The notes under the pieces: generated by a model | Told to the model about the DNA's origin: nothing | Databases searched by the model: none | The model's input: the letters and a program-made list of their open reading frames with translations, nothing else | DNA from: Nepenthes gracilis | Taxonomy: Eukaryota > Streptophyta > Magnoliopsida > Caryophyllales > Nepenthaceae | Length of the DNA stretch: 64,000 nucleotides | NCBI GenBank assembly: GCA_033239525.1 | Contig: BSYO01000034.1 | Location: forward strand, 2,232,001 to 2,296,000 | Direction: 5' to 3' | Shown: one piece after another, positions 37,200-49,588 of the stretch | How the letters are laid out: every line of letters begins with the position of its first letter | Position numbering within the stretch: the first letter of the stretch is position 1 | Translations under genes and position numbers: made by a program

Positions 37200-39169
37200 G
37201 ATATAATTTAGGGATCCTAATTCGTGACCAATCTTGATCAGCTATACCTCATTTGCTAGATGAACAAGTTGGATCTTACTTTCATTTTTGACGATTTGGG
37301 GCCTGCGCACCACAACTAAAAACCAGAATTTTAGAAGTCAATTGAGGCTTGTTCCCCGACAGACACTCCGATACTTAAGTTAATTTTATTTTAAAAAAAA
37401 GTTTTAAAAGAAAAAAGGAGAGGAAATTTAGTTTAAGTAGTAAATATGCATACTTATGAGGTTTGAATAATTTTATTTCTTTCACCTCACTTTCTTCATC
37501 GCTCGATGCTTTCCTTTTATATGATACCTTGACAGTTCTGCTTGTCCGTTTCCACTATAACTCGTGGCGTGGTGTTACACTGGATAAAGTAAATCAGTTA
37601 GAATTGTCGGTTGTAGCCTGCTGGTCGTGGGATTGTGTGCACAATCCAGTTGGAATATGTTACAATATGGGATCTTGATGGGCTATATTCGTCGGCCTTG
37701 GTGTGACTTTAGTCTATTTCATATCATGACTTGAGCGGCCCTTCTACAGCTATACCTATCAAAATCTATTAATATAAATAAATAAATAAAATATCACGTC
37801 ATTAAAGATATTTCAAAAATAGTTAAAGTGTCTTCCTATTTGTGATTTCTTTCTTAGAATAATGTTGCATGGTCGCATTTTAGCCCCTCCTTATCGGTTC
37901 TTCGAACACCACATTATCTGTCTGTTTATTATTATCCAACAGTGTTTTGATGAATGAATAAAATGCTAAATTATTCAAGGATCTCTTGAGGGTGTTTAAA
38001 GTTTTCCCCAAATAATTTTTGCTTTTATATTTTTTCAAACTTGAATAGGCATTAATAAATGTTTTAATAATGGCCTTTGAATATCATCAAATAATATAAT
38101 ATTTTATATATTTATTTGTATTAATAAAATTATATAAAAATATATAGATCGATAAAGTATTAAATAGTAATCTTATAATATTTTACTCTTTCCAATTGCA
38201 TGACCAATGAAACTAATATGTTGGCTATGATTCACTTTAATCGGCTTGTTTCGTTCAATTCAAAATTAATAGGTTTAAGTTAAAATATATCAATATTATT
38301 AATAGACAGATAAAAAATCTTAAACTTGATTAATTTTCAGACTATGATGGGTGAAAGCTGATTGGTTTATATTTTATATAATAAAAAAATTTTATATAAA
38401 AATTATTTATTTAAATATCAACATTGATAATATTTTAATATGAATAACATAATTTTAAAAATATTTTATATTTTGTGTTCTTTTTATATAAATATTATTT
38501 CTTAAATAAAAATAACTAAAAAGTAAGAATATTTATGAACTAGTCCGAACCAACTCGATTTAGATTATGGATAGGCACATTTATAGTTTTTGGCCCGAAT
38601 TATCAAACCGGTTTTTGCCCGGCTTTATTTGTCACATATTTTAACCAAAACCTAGCTTGAACTTAGTCAAAATTTGATTTTAATTAAGTATAATCTAATT
38701 ATTATTAAATTATTAATTAGTTAATAAAAATATATTTATTATATCTAATATATTTATTTTTATGTTTTAAATAAATAATACGGAATAAAAATTCTAAAAT
38801 GATAAGAGACAACTAGATTACCTTTATTATTAAAAAAAATTAAAAAAAATTTCATTAAAATTACAGCCATATCCTTTCTAGAAAATTTTTTAAAAAATTA
38901 CTATTCTAATTACAACAACATTATTATAAAAAATTATATTATCAGAAAGGGTAAAACAGACCTCTTATAAATATAAAAGTCAAATTAATTGTCCCAATGA
39001 GAAGGACCAATGAGCAAAGTGGCATTCTCCATTAAAAAATTATTATCTGACTAAATAATATACTCTATCAAATTTTTTTTAATTTTATTTTTAATCTCAT
39101 TAAAAAATTCTTAATCCTTTAACACCTGAAAATAGTTAATTTAATAAGAGTTGAATATAATTTTTATTA
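37200..39169. other. AT-rich non-coding stretch between the fibrillarin promoter and the next retroelement
   Basis: No gene found. A block of balanced composition at 37540-37740 is unassigned. Confidence 0.5.
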
Positions 39170-40468
39170 CCGATGGGTTCGGTAAATCCGACTCAAGAAA
39201 AAAGTTCAACCGCTTTATCCAATCCATAGGCGGTTATTATCGGCGGTCAATTATGGATAAGATTCAACCACTTTGACGGTTGATATTGGATAAGATTCTT
39301 CAACTATATAAGGACCTTATCCCAACAGGAAAAAAGGGGGAGCGCTCGAAAGAAAAAAGAAAGGAAGAAAAGAAAAGAAGGAGAGGAAGCAGAGAAGAGA
39401 AGGGAGAAAAAGAACCACCCACTTTGGCCTCAAGACAAGACCTGAAAATGCTACTCATCCCTCTCGAAAGGATGATCCTCTTTCAAGAGGTCTCTCGCTT
39501 ACTTCCTGGAAGCCTGACTTCCATAACCCTCAATAGGGATCAGATTTAAGACACCATCAATCGGTACACTTCTAAGCCGTCTATCAATAGGACGCATCCA
39601 CGCTCAATCCACCACATACGTATCATCCATACATATTTTTATACTATCGGAAAGATATCTGACTTGAGCGTCGGAGGATTTACTGTGTGAGTAATTCCCA
39701 CTGTCCTCTGACCTCTCGTTTTCAGTTGTGTTGTGTAGGATTCAGGTTTGAGGCAATGGAGACCGGATTCGCGTCAGATCGACTAGCACAAAGATCCGAT
39801 TTGCGACCCCCAATCCGTAAGAAAACCCAAAATTTCTGGTACACAAAATTGGCGCCGTCTGTGAGAATCGGCCAAAAGGCCAACTCTACTACCAAAAAGT
39901 ACAAAAACAAAGCTGATGCGAGCACTCTTGTCAAAGAAATCACTTCTGACTATCTCACCAATAGCCATAAATGAGATTGGCAGACGCTCTTCATAAAAGA
40001 GATCGATACTCGAATGTACAATACATCCATTCCAGGCTTTCGCTCTTCATAAAAGACAAGACCTGAAAATGCTACTCATCCCTCTCGAAATGATGATCCT
40101 CTTTCGAGAGGACTTTCGCTCTCTTCCAGGAAGCCTGACTTCCATAGCCCTCAATAGGGATCGAATTTAAGACACCATCAGTGGGTGCACTTCTAAACCA
40201 TCTATTAATAGGACGCATCCACGCTCAATCTACCACATATGTATCATCCATGCATCTTTTTATACTATTGGAAAGATATCTAATTTGAGCGTCAAATGAT
40301 TTATAGTAGGAGCAATTCTTGCCGTCTTATGATCTCTTGTTTTCAGTTGTGTTGTGTAGGATCCAGGTTCGAGGTTATGGAGATCGGATCCGCGTCAGAT
40401 CGACTAGCACGAAAATCTTATTTGCGGCCCCCAATCCGTAGAAAAATCCGAATTCTTGATACGCAACA
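39170..40468 (+). mobile_element. Internally deleted Ty3/Gypsy element: LTR, primer-binding site, short interior, partial LTR
   Basis: The 5' LTR (about 39170-39848) has a TATATAAG box at 39305-39312 and the U5-like signature TTGAGCGTCGGAGGATTTAC, then GTTGTGTTGTGTAGGATTC. It is followed by TTGGCGCCGTCTGTGAGAAT (39849-39868), the PBS form common in plant Gypsy elements. After about 180 bp, sequence from 39430 onward repeats at 40046-40468, ending ATACGCAACA, as a 5'-truncated second LTR. No gag or pol remains. Confidence 0.75.
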
Positions 40469-43282
40469 GTCATATATGTTTTTCATATATTGTATTAAGT
40501 GTCTAACACTTTTACATTTTTTATAAGTATATTATTTTTTATATATTTATTTATAAATAATATGTTCCTAATGTTAATTAAAATAATTTTTTTTAAAAAA
40601 ATGTCATATAATACCCGAACTTTTCCTAGGATGGCCAAAATCAGAGAGAATACTAATATTTGGAGTGAATTATATTTCTATTATTTCAGAATCACTATTT
40701 ATATGTGATATGATCAATATGAGAGTATCATAATAGTTTTTTAAAAATTTTTAATTATTAAAATTAAAAAAAATTATATGTGATAAATAATAACTAAATT
40801 CTAAAATAATAATATTAATATATAAATTATAAATAAAAGATAAAAGCAATGGCTAACTCTAAGTCGTCCGTTTCTTTAATTAATTAATTAATTATACGCG
40901 GGTGTAGAAGATTAATGTATGCTACTATTCACCACCGCTGCAAAGATCTATTTTGAAGGAAGATGACGACTAAAAGCACGTCGTTTCATGAGCCTTGATC
41001 TGTAAACCGCGTCGTTTCATGACCCTCAATTCTTAAAACGTATTGTAGTAGCTTTTATCAAATTTACCTCATATTCATCCAGGTGGCGCCACACCGCGGC
41101 AGGCCTCTAACCACCGCCGGTACCGGCCGCTAAGATTTAACTTTGACAAAAAAAATCAAAATAAAAAAAATAAAAAATGATCATTTTGGCCCACCTCGCA
41201 GTTTATCAAATCACTTCGACAGGCCAACGCAATGAATAACTGGCTTTGAGATTGCTTTCAAAAAATATTAAAATTAAAAATTTTTACATACATGACGGTT
41301 TCGATATCTACTCATCACACCTTGAAAATTGACCTGAACCTTGTTCATATATAATATCTAAAAATTACTCAAAACCTCACCCCCCAAAAATGCCCCAAAA
41401 TTAATGGATTCTGGTATTTTAAATCACCATAAAATCTAAAAAATAGCTAAAACTCATGTCAATATTTATAATTATTCGTGATATTTTAAGCCTCAACCCT
41501 AAATTTTAAATTTGTACTTTTAATATCTAGTTTTCTTTTCCTCCATTTCAGATATTTTGGATACTGGGATTGGACGAAACCCTGATCATCTCGAGGATAG
41601 TAACTAAAATCCCTACCCCGTTGGAGATCAAGGCAAAAACAAGGCAAAAATCAACACGATTTGAGGTCGGGGTCAAAATTACCTAAAATAGATCCCGACT
41701 TGCCTGACTGTTATTTTGAATTAAAATAACTAATTTTAAAATAATTAAATTATATTTATTTATTTAAAAATAAAATTATTAAAATTTATTAATAAAAATT
41801 TTTATCTCTTTAAAATATAGAATCCGTTTTTGGGGGTGTTAAAGCTCACGATTACCCATGTAAAATTCAATTGGGGAAATTGCTATAAATGCCGCTACTT
41901 TCCGAACCATAAATACTCCACGTGGAGATAAGGTTCATAGGTGGCTTCTTCATATTTTCACGTGCCATCGACGAGGGTCTATTTACCCAAATCACCCAAG
42001 ACAGCACATCAAGTATAATTGTTTAGTATTAAACGACAAAGGTCAAAATGGTAAAATTACGTAAAATATATATTATTATTTTTATATTATGTAAAAATCA
42101 GAACAATTATGATAATTCCGTAAAAAAAAATTATTGTATTGACTTAACAATAAATTAAAATATAAAAAATAAAATTAGTAAAAATGGAATGAGCTGCCGT
42201 GATTAAAAAAAAAAACGGTTTAATTTAGATTTTTAAAAAATCAGTTTAAATTTTAAAATTTATAATTTCAGAAAAAAATATTTTTTTTTCAAAAAAAAAA
42301 AAACCACATTACCCTATTTGCCAAATATAAATGGCAAATTGGCCCCTCGTCCTGTCAAATATAAAGAATTTTTTTTATTATATTTATTTAAAATTTTATA
42401 TTAAATATATATAAATACATAATATTTAAAAAATTATAATATTTAAAATAAAATATTACCTAAATATATATTTTAATAAAAAAATTTTACATAAAAAATT
42501 ATTAAATATAATTTACTAAAATAATTTCTTAAAAACTGATAATCGTGCCCATTTTAAAAAATTAGTCGGATTTAATTTTATTATCGTGTCGGCCCATAAT
42601 ACTTTTATACATTTAGCAGTCCCTATAAAATTTTAAATCAGTCCAATCAATTTAATTAAAATAATTAATTTTAATCAAATTTAATTAGTTTCGTATCATC
42701 TGGCAAATACAATTAAAAATTTTATTTTATTATTTATTTCAAATTTGTTTAGGTTTATTTTTTAATTAACAATAATTAACTCTTTAAACTAACTTTTTAA
42801 ACAATTACCAAAGCAGCAGTTATTGAACGCAGCTGAGTTAGGTGGCCGACAGTCAAGTGATATATGAGTTGTTCGATATTATTATTATTATTATTTACGA
42901 CAAAAATAAAATATTTTCAGCTATTTTTATCGTTTAGTAAACGAATTTAGAATAAATATTTGGTACGTAATATAATTTTTTAAAATATATATATTAGGCA
43001 AAATCATATAAAATTGAAATAATTAAAAAAATATAATATACCTTTAATTATTATTATTGAATGTAATAATCAGTTAATGGGTTAATTAATTAATTAATTA
43101 ATTAATTAATTAATAATATTCATTTCTGTCCTTTCGGTGGTTAATTGAGAGGGCTGAGAGCGTTGAATTTATTAGCCTCACCTATTTTTGGGGCTTTTTC
43201 GGTGGTTTATTACGATCACATTAAACACAAAATAATTGTAATTTTTAGTTCTTATATGCTCATTTTTCAGGCTTTTCAGGTA
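40469..43282. other. AT-rich non-coding stretch
   Basis: A short GC-rich stretch at 41085-41135 (GGCGCCACACCGCGGCAGG) and a balanced block at 40900-41060 are unassigned. (TTAA)n-type repeats lie at 40875-40895 and 43082-43115. No gene. Confidence 0.5.
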
Positions 43283-43293
43283 CATAATTAATG

Positions 43294-43497
43294 AATTGAG
43301 GGGGCGTCCTTCTCTTAATTTGGGCCGTCGAATGTAAAATCCGACGATTACATGTTTTGGATGATTAAATTTAAAATCAAACGGCCTATGTTTATTATCC
43401 ATTCAAAACGTGTGGGCCGTCAGATTTTACATCCGACGGTTCAGATGAAGAAAAGGACGATCCTTCTCTACAAGGGAGAAGGATGTCCCCCGGGTCC
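43294..43497. mobile_element. MITE, probably Mutator-like, with an 11-bp target duplication
   Basis: The 204-bp element is flanked by CATAATTAATG on both sides (43283-43293 and 43498-43508). Its ends are imperfect inverted repeats: GAGGGGGCGTCCTTCTC on the left and CCGGGGGACATCCTTCTCC when the right end is reverse-complemented. An inner inverted pair follows (GGCCGTCGAATGTAAAATCC and its near-complement). Target duplications of 9-11 bp are typical of Mutator-like elements. Confidence 0.8.
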
Positions 43498-43889
43498 CAT
43501 AATTAATGGGAAATAATTTACAATTTTTTGTTTTTTATTTTTTCTATAAATCGATTTTAATTTTTATTTTACTACAAGTTTTATTATAAATATAAAATTA
43601 GCTAAAATCTAAATAGTTTAAGATAAATAAAAATTTAACAGAATATTAAGCGTATGATTTTAACATGATAATAAACAAATTAAAATCAAGAAATGTCGAG
43701 GTGCTCCGGAGAATATATCTCATTATCTATGATCAATAATTTTAGAAATCAAAAATATAAATAATAATGTGACATATAAGATTAAATGTGTTATATAATT
43801 AAAATATACCTGTAAAACTAAAAGAAAAGTTTTATAAGATGGCTATTAGACCATCTATATTTTAAAAATCAAAACATTGAGCCATCAAA

Positions 43890-44132
43890 TTGTGCGAGGA
43901 GCCCTGCACTGCACTGACACGGCATATGGCCTATGGGTTTTTTTTGCTCATTTAGTAAAGTCATGCTGTACGGCCTTGGCCGTTTGGATCAAATCCAACG
44001 GTCGAGGATCGTGTGAATTTTTCTTTTTTTTGTTTGTAAATTAAAAAAAAAGAAAAAAGAAAAATACTTGGTCGTTGGATTTGATCCAGGCGGCTATAGC
44101 AATGCGGTGCAGGGCCCTCATCTCGTAATCAA
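43890..44132. mobile_element. Foldback MITE with a long hairpin
   Basis: Outer inverted repeats are GAGGAGCCCTGCACTGCA (from about 43898) and, on the other strand, GATGAGGGCCCTGCACCGCA. The inner arms, about 43979-44033 and 44041-44097, contain TTGGATCAAATCCAACG and CGTTGGATTTGATCCA, then matching pyrimidine and purine tracts. The loop is only a few bases. No clear target duplication or coding sequence. Confidence 0.7.
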
Positions 44133-44893
44133 ACATCAACACAAAGTACAATTAAGCATTAAATAGATAAAAATTGCAACTCTTGATTTTTAATTTATAT
44201 TTTATGAAGCCACAAATTGACTAAATTAGATAAATTATTAAAAAATAATTATGTATTTGGGTGAAAAATCTAATAATTGAGAATAGTGAAACAATGCTTA
44301 AGTGACACTTGTGCGTTAATAAAATTACTTGGGTCCTTGAGAGACATAAGAAGGGAAATTCTTGCGTGCGTGACAGTATATAGTGATGTTTGAAGAGCAC
44401 ATAAAGAACGCTTATCCATGCATGATAGCAGTTATGTGCCTTAGGCCACGCACAAATGACAGACGTACACTGGAAATGCTTTGTCCTCATGTTTGATGAG
44501 CGAATACTAGCTTTCATGCAGCTGGTTTGGATATATAAGTGATCATTAGCTATTATTTAGTCATTTTTTCTAAGATTTGAGGGAGGAGGGAGAGAAATGG
44601 AAGAAGATAGGAGAGAGAAGAAGAAAGAGAGAGAGAAAAAAATATAACTTTTAAGTATTTTCATGCTAGATTTTGATGAAATTTAATTTAAAGTAAGTAT
44701 ATTTAAGTTTATTTTTTATTTATTATTGAAATCTTTAGAATATTTCTTTTAATTATTGTTTAAATATACAAACATTTAATCATTCATGGTCAGTCTTTGT
44801 TTCTACTTGTTTGCATGTCTGTATTACTTATATTTTATGAGATTTTAAAGACTCGTACCTAATTTTATAAATTTTGATAATAAAATTTATCAA
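44133..44893. other. Non-coding stretch
   Basis: A purine-rich GA tract lies at 44578-44640. The 98-codon minus-strand frame at 44221-44517 has no recognisable motif. Nothing else seen. Confidence 0.45.
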
Positions 44894-45436
44894 GTAGCTC
44901 TTCGTCCCCGGATCTCCTTTGGCCTGTCGGAGTTCTCCCAGTCAGATTTTCTCCAGCTTAATCCTCCGACGTGCTTGACCCACCACCCATTGCACCGCAA
45001 AAAATGTCATCCAGCCTAGCGCTGCACTGGTCCGAGTCACCTGAGGCAATATCAGCCGACAACGGGACCTGAACCACTGGCCAACAGGTTACCTAGCATG
45101 GCAACAGTACGCCACCCAAATAATTAATGGCACGGGACTGAATCCTACGGAGCATAAGGGCCATAGGCCAATGCGCCTGCCAACACGCCCGACAACCCTC
45201 CGAAGTGGTGCGCACTAGCCGTACACTTGATACGATGAGCCGATTACAAAAGCACCACTCACGCGCCGACGACGATTCCACCTCGAATCCAGGTAAGTCT
45301 TGCATACACCATACTACTTGCTTGAATCATATTTCTGTTAATAGAATAGAAATATTATATGCTCATGCGAGTGACTACATAACACTGCATAAAATCACGC
45401 GACCTAGATTGCCCCTAAGTCGGGTGAATTTTCACC

Positions 45437-45690
45437 CGCTCGTAACTAAACCCTGATCATTCAGGTAGCTCATGAGCGGTCGTAATTAAACCCTGGTCAT
45501 CCAGGCGGTCCATGAGCGGTTGAATTAAAACCTGATCATTCAGGAGGCCCGTAAGCGGTCGAATTAAATCTTGGTCATCCAAGCGGCCCATAAGCGGTCG
45601 AATTAAACCCTAATCATCCGGCAACCCGTAAGCGGTTGAATTAAACCTCGGTCCAGTCACCGAGCAGCCCATGTGTGGTCGAACTCAAAA
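45437..45690. repeat. Minisatellite, about six units of 39-42 bp
   Basis: Units of the form CGGTCGAATTAAACC, then TGATCATTCAGG or TGGTCATCCAGG, then CCCGTAAG. They alternate between two sub-types, diverged by substitutions. Confidence 0.85.
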
Positions 45691-46424
45691 CCTTAAGGGG
45701 CTTTTCATCATGCGTGCGGTGACCTCCACCCGAAGGAGAGAGCACCATCAGTCACGACGGTTGACGGATTAGGACCAAACACATAAAAGCTACGACGTCC
45801 TCAAGTAGGACTGAGCATTGATGCTACATGCGGGTGACGGCCTAGGCTAGCAAAAGTCTGGTAATGATAGCCTCAAAGCTTAGCCAGCAACTATATCTTT
45901 TAGTGCCACAACCTCCTCTTGGCAGGGGCGAGCGCGACCAACCAGACGCATTCATCAAAACCATTAGATGACAATCGCGTCTCCTCAGGGCCACAACTTC
46001 CCTTCACGGGAATGATCAGGATTTAACACAAATTATCGCCAGCAACCCTGACACTCTACTAGAAAGCAAAGCGGCATCCTCGAAGAGGGAGTCACAAAGA
46101 TCGGGATCCCAGGCTTGGCCATGGTCATGATATTGACCAATTTGCTTGACCCGAGAGTCAAATGATCCCCAATTTTACCAACTGAGCTTCTTGGGGGCTT
46201 CTCACTCCTAGTCCCATTAGCTGACTCGCCAACAGCAATGCACGATGAGAAGAGTCCTTTCGGGAACGCAAGGTGCATCCTATCGCCACATCTCGAACTA
46301 TCAGCTATCTTAAGACAAGTCACCTCCTAACCTCTCGAAGCGCATTCTTACAGTGAGAAGATCTGATTTCGAGCCTGAGATCTTCCATCTGCGCACTCCT
46401 AGATCTTGCTTGAGACTCGAATGA

Positions 46425-47115
46425 CTTGCAACGGATCCGGTCAACAAAAATTTTTGGCTCTGAACTGCTCTCAAGATTCGAGCACTTCGCCGGTCAACGG
46501 ATCTGATTAACAAAGATTTTCGACTCTGAACTGCTCTCCGAATTCGAGTACTTCGTCGGTCAACGGATCCGGTCAATAAAGATTTTCAGTTCTGAACTGC
46601 TCTTTGGATTTGTGTACTTCGCCGGTCAACGGATCCGGTCAGCAAAGATTTTCGACTTAGAACTGCTCTCCGGATTCGAGCACTTCGTAGGTCAACGGAT
46701 CCGGTCAACAAAGATTTTTGGCTCAGAACTGCTCTCCTGATTCGAACACTTCGCCGGTCAACGGATCCTGTCAATAAAGATTTTCGGCTCTGAACTGATC
46801 TCCGGTCAACAACGATTTTCGGCTCTAAAATGTTCTCTGAATTCGAGCACTTCGTCGGTCAACGGATCCGGTCAACAAGAATTTTTGGTTCCAAACTGCT
46901 CTCAGGATTTGAGCACTTCGCCGGTCAACGGATTTGATCAACAAAAATTTTTAGCTCCGAACTGCTATCTAGATTCGAGCACTTTGCCGATTAATAAAGC
47001 CTTTTGACTCCGAATTGCTCTCCGGATTCGAGCACTTTGTCGGTCAATGAAACTTTTCAGCTCCGAATTGCTCTTCAGATTCGAGCACTTCGCCGGTCAA
47101 CAAAACCGGACAATC
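46425..47115. repeat. Minisatellite, about ten units of 66 bp
   Basis: Anchor GGTCAACGGATCCGGTCAAC recurs at 66-bp steps (about 46494, 46560, 46626, 46692 and 46758), followed by GATTTTCGGCTCTGAACTGC and TCCGGATTCGAGCACTTCG. Later units are shortened to about 51 bp. Because 66 is divisible by three, the minus strand stays open over several units with a 22-residue period. This explains the frames at 46310-46576 and 46586-46774. Confidence 0.9.
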
Positions 47116-47589
47116 ACATTTTCAGCTCTGTTCCACTCTCCGGATCAAGTGATGCGGTCAACCATCAATCTGGTTCCATCCACTCTCCAGAATCAAACAT
47201 TTCAGTCAATGAATCCAGGTCAAGGGGATAATATGACCAGTCTCGTCCGATCATGAATATGCCAGAGGCCGAAAATTTGGTCCACCAGCATGGGGGGCTA
47301 GTGATAGGTCCAATAACTATGGGCCAATGGGTCAGGTTCCGCAGTAAACCCACAATCAAATATAATTATTTTGAAATAAAAGTCTCACATTACTTTTGGA
47401 AGAGTAGTGCATATGTAAATCCCACTAGAAAAGCAAACATCCTTAAGTATTGATGGACAAGTTGGAGAAACTCGAAGAAATTCCGTAAGACTTCATATGG
47501 CTCGGAGAATGGCATAGCTATTGTTAGCTAATCTCTAATGAGAGCAAACTGGCGGCCAAGAGACCATTGACTCTCTTCTCATCTAGAAG

Positions 47590-47970
47590 GCCCCTCAGTT
47601 CTCCGCTTGTCCAGGGCACCTCAGCCATCTCAGTTCTTAAGGGTTTTAGTCCTCCTCTCATTTGGAGGCCATCGGCCATCCTCCCGTCCGAGGCTATCAG
47701 CCCTCCGCCAGTCCCAGAGGCCGTCAGGCCTCCACCAGTTCGGAGGCCATCAGCCATCCTCTCGTCTGGAGGCCATCAACCCTCCGCCAGTCCTGGAGGC
47801 CGTCAACCCTTCGCCTGTTAGGAGGCCCTCAGCCCTCTGCCGGTTCAGAGGTCGTCATCCCTCCTCCCGTTTAGAGGCCATCAGCCCTCCACCGCTCCCG
47901 AAGGCTCTCAGTCCTCTGCCGCCGGGTGGCTCTCAACCCTCCTCCCATCCGGAGGCCCTTCGCCATCCAT
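47590..47970. repeat. Minisatellite of 26-27 bp units
   Basis: At least nine GC-rich units of the form GAGGCCATCAACCCTCCGCC followed by AGTCCTG or similar, within the LTR. They are diverged, with the conserved core GAGGCC.TCA.CCCTC. Confidence 0.85.
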
Positions 47971-48074
47971 CCTGGAGCCACGTTCTCTCCATCCCGGAGT
48001 CAAGAGCGCGCTGTCCAAGAGTCAACTATCCACTCAGGTAGCTAGAACATTAACTCTCTAGTACAATTTAGTCC

Positions 48075-48360
48075 TTCTCCTTAAAGCCACCATCCATGGG
48101 CGCACCTCTAAACTGCACATTTGCCGAGCGCACCTCAAAGTCATCCTCCGCGGACGCATCTCTAAGCCGCCATTCTGGCAGGCGCACCTATAAGCCACCC
48201 CTTTGTTGAGCACACCTCTAAGCCTCCCTCTGCGGGAGCACATCTAAGCCGACCCTCTGTCGGGCGCATCTTTAAGCCGCCCTCCGCGGGTGCACCTCTA
48301 AGCCGCCCCTCTATCGGGCGCACTCTAAGTCGCCCCTCTATCGGGCGCATTAATGGAGCT
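48075..48360. repeat. Minisatellite of 27-30 bp units
   Basis: About ten units of the form CTAAGCCGCCCTCTGCGGGC followed by GCACCT, within the LTR close to its expected transcription start region. The last two units are nearly identical. Confidence 0.8.
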
Positions 48361-48645
48361 GAAATCTCCCAATATATCCCTCTCGCACTCCCCTCATCGC
48401 TGTATCTTTGCATTCCCGCAACGTTTACCTTCAAACGTGCATTCTTCCGTTTATTGTGGAAGATTTCTGATTTGAGTATCAGAGTGTCAATGGGGGATAA
48501 CCCTCCGTTATCCTCTGATCTCTTATTTGTGGTTTGTATTGTGCAGGTTCTAGGTTATCAGCGACAAAGATCGGACCCAATCCAGATCTACGGAAGATTG
48601 GAAGACGCCCTAATCCGTACAACAATCAAGAACTCGGGACGCAAT

Positions 48646-49588
48646 AAAATCAAATAAAATGATAAAAAGGTTATCCCACTTAATAGGATATAGAGCTCTT
48701 TCATTGTAAATAAATTAACTCAAATTGACAATATTTTTTGGCAAATAGTCAGAATAGAATTAGAAAAATGTAGTATTTTTTGGTGATTAGTCAAAGTAAA
48801 ATAAAAAAATGTACAAAAGTCTGTCTCTAATTGTTAATTTATGACATATATTAACCCCTATGATATGGGACTTGGAGATCCTACTGCTCCCATTTCGATA
48901 ATTGGTTTTAAAAATAATAGTTAAAATTTAAGTATCAAATAATACCATCTAAATAATTATTTTTATTAAATATTTTTTAATATTATATCTAATATTCAAC
49001 AAATATTAATATTACAAAAATAAAAATAAAAATTTCTTCCATATTTTTTTATTCTTATATCCATATCATTGAATTTTAATCTCATAATCTCACTGAAAGA
49101 AATAGAATCCCCATTTTCCCATGATAAAAGGTACAAAAATTAACAAAATAATAGCAAAGGTCACAAAAATCCAAACCCTAAAATATAACAACAAAAGCCA
49201 AACTGCCAAAGACAATACGAGGAAGCCATGCATGGCGTTAGCCACCGTACACCCAAGTTAAAGCATAAAGGCTTTTCCCCATCTCAGGTAAAAATGCTGT
49301 GGGAGAGAGTCTACTCAGAGGAAGGTCCCCAATGTAATTTTGATCGTATTTTGATCCGTATCTTAAAATAATATACATATTTATACATATAATGTTATAA
49401 TCTTCAAAAGTGTAAAGAGTTATAAGTTGATAATAGAACTAAGAGCTCGGCTCGTAGATGTAAAATCAAAATAAAACTAGGTTAAGTTCGGGCAAGACAA
49501 TTTCTCCATGTCAAGCTCGTATTTAGAAAATAAGGCCCGACCCGAGCTTGTTTCAAATACTAAAATAATGCATAAATGGGGGTAAATA
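48646..49588. other. AT-rich non-coding stretch
   Basis: No gene recognised. ATGGGGGTAAATA at 49576-49588 may be the polypurine tract of the LTR that follows. Confidence 0.45.

Larger units (their letters stand above)
44894..47301 (+). mobile_element. 3' interior of a Gypsy-like retroelement, rich in minisatellites, ending in a polypurine tract
   Basis: At about 44894 composition changes abruptly from AT-rich to GC-rich. The region contains no recognisable gag or pol; short frames on both strands lack motifs. It holds two minisatellites (45437-45690 and 46425-47115). It ends in ATGGGGGGCTAG (47290-47301), a polypurine tract directly before the LTR start TGATAGG. The arrangement (long non-coding 3' region with tandem repeats before the 3' LTR) is usual for Tat-lineage Gypsy elements; the lineage is inferred. 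Confidence 0.6.
47302..48645 (+). mobile_element. 3' LTR of the minisatellite-rich retroelement
   Basis: Starts TGATAGGTCCAATAAC after the polypurine tract. Ends around GGACGCAATA (48645), like other LTR ends here. Near the right end is TTGAGTATCAGAGTGTCAAT, then CCTCTGATCTCTTATTTGTG, which is the same U5-like signature as at 1174 and 39667. It includes two further minisatellites. Proline-rich frames at 47567-48041 are read-through of these repeats. Confidence 0.65.

Noticed and set aside
45437..45690. CRISPR-like array of regular repeats
   Set aside because: The units are contiguous with no unique spacers and lie in a plant retroelement, so this is a minisatellite.
46310..46774. Arg/Ser-rich repetitive proteins on the minus strand
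   Set aside because: Direct product of the 66-bp minisatellite period; stops interrupt neighbouring units. Kept as a finding about the repeat, not as genes.
47567..48041. Overlapping Ser/Pro-rich frames of 70-144 codons
   Set aside because: They follow the 26-27-bp GC-rich minisatellite in an LTR; no domain, and several frames are open at once.
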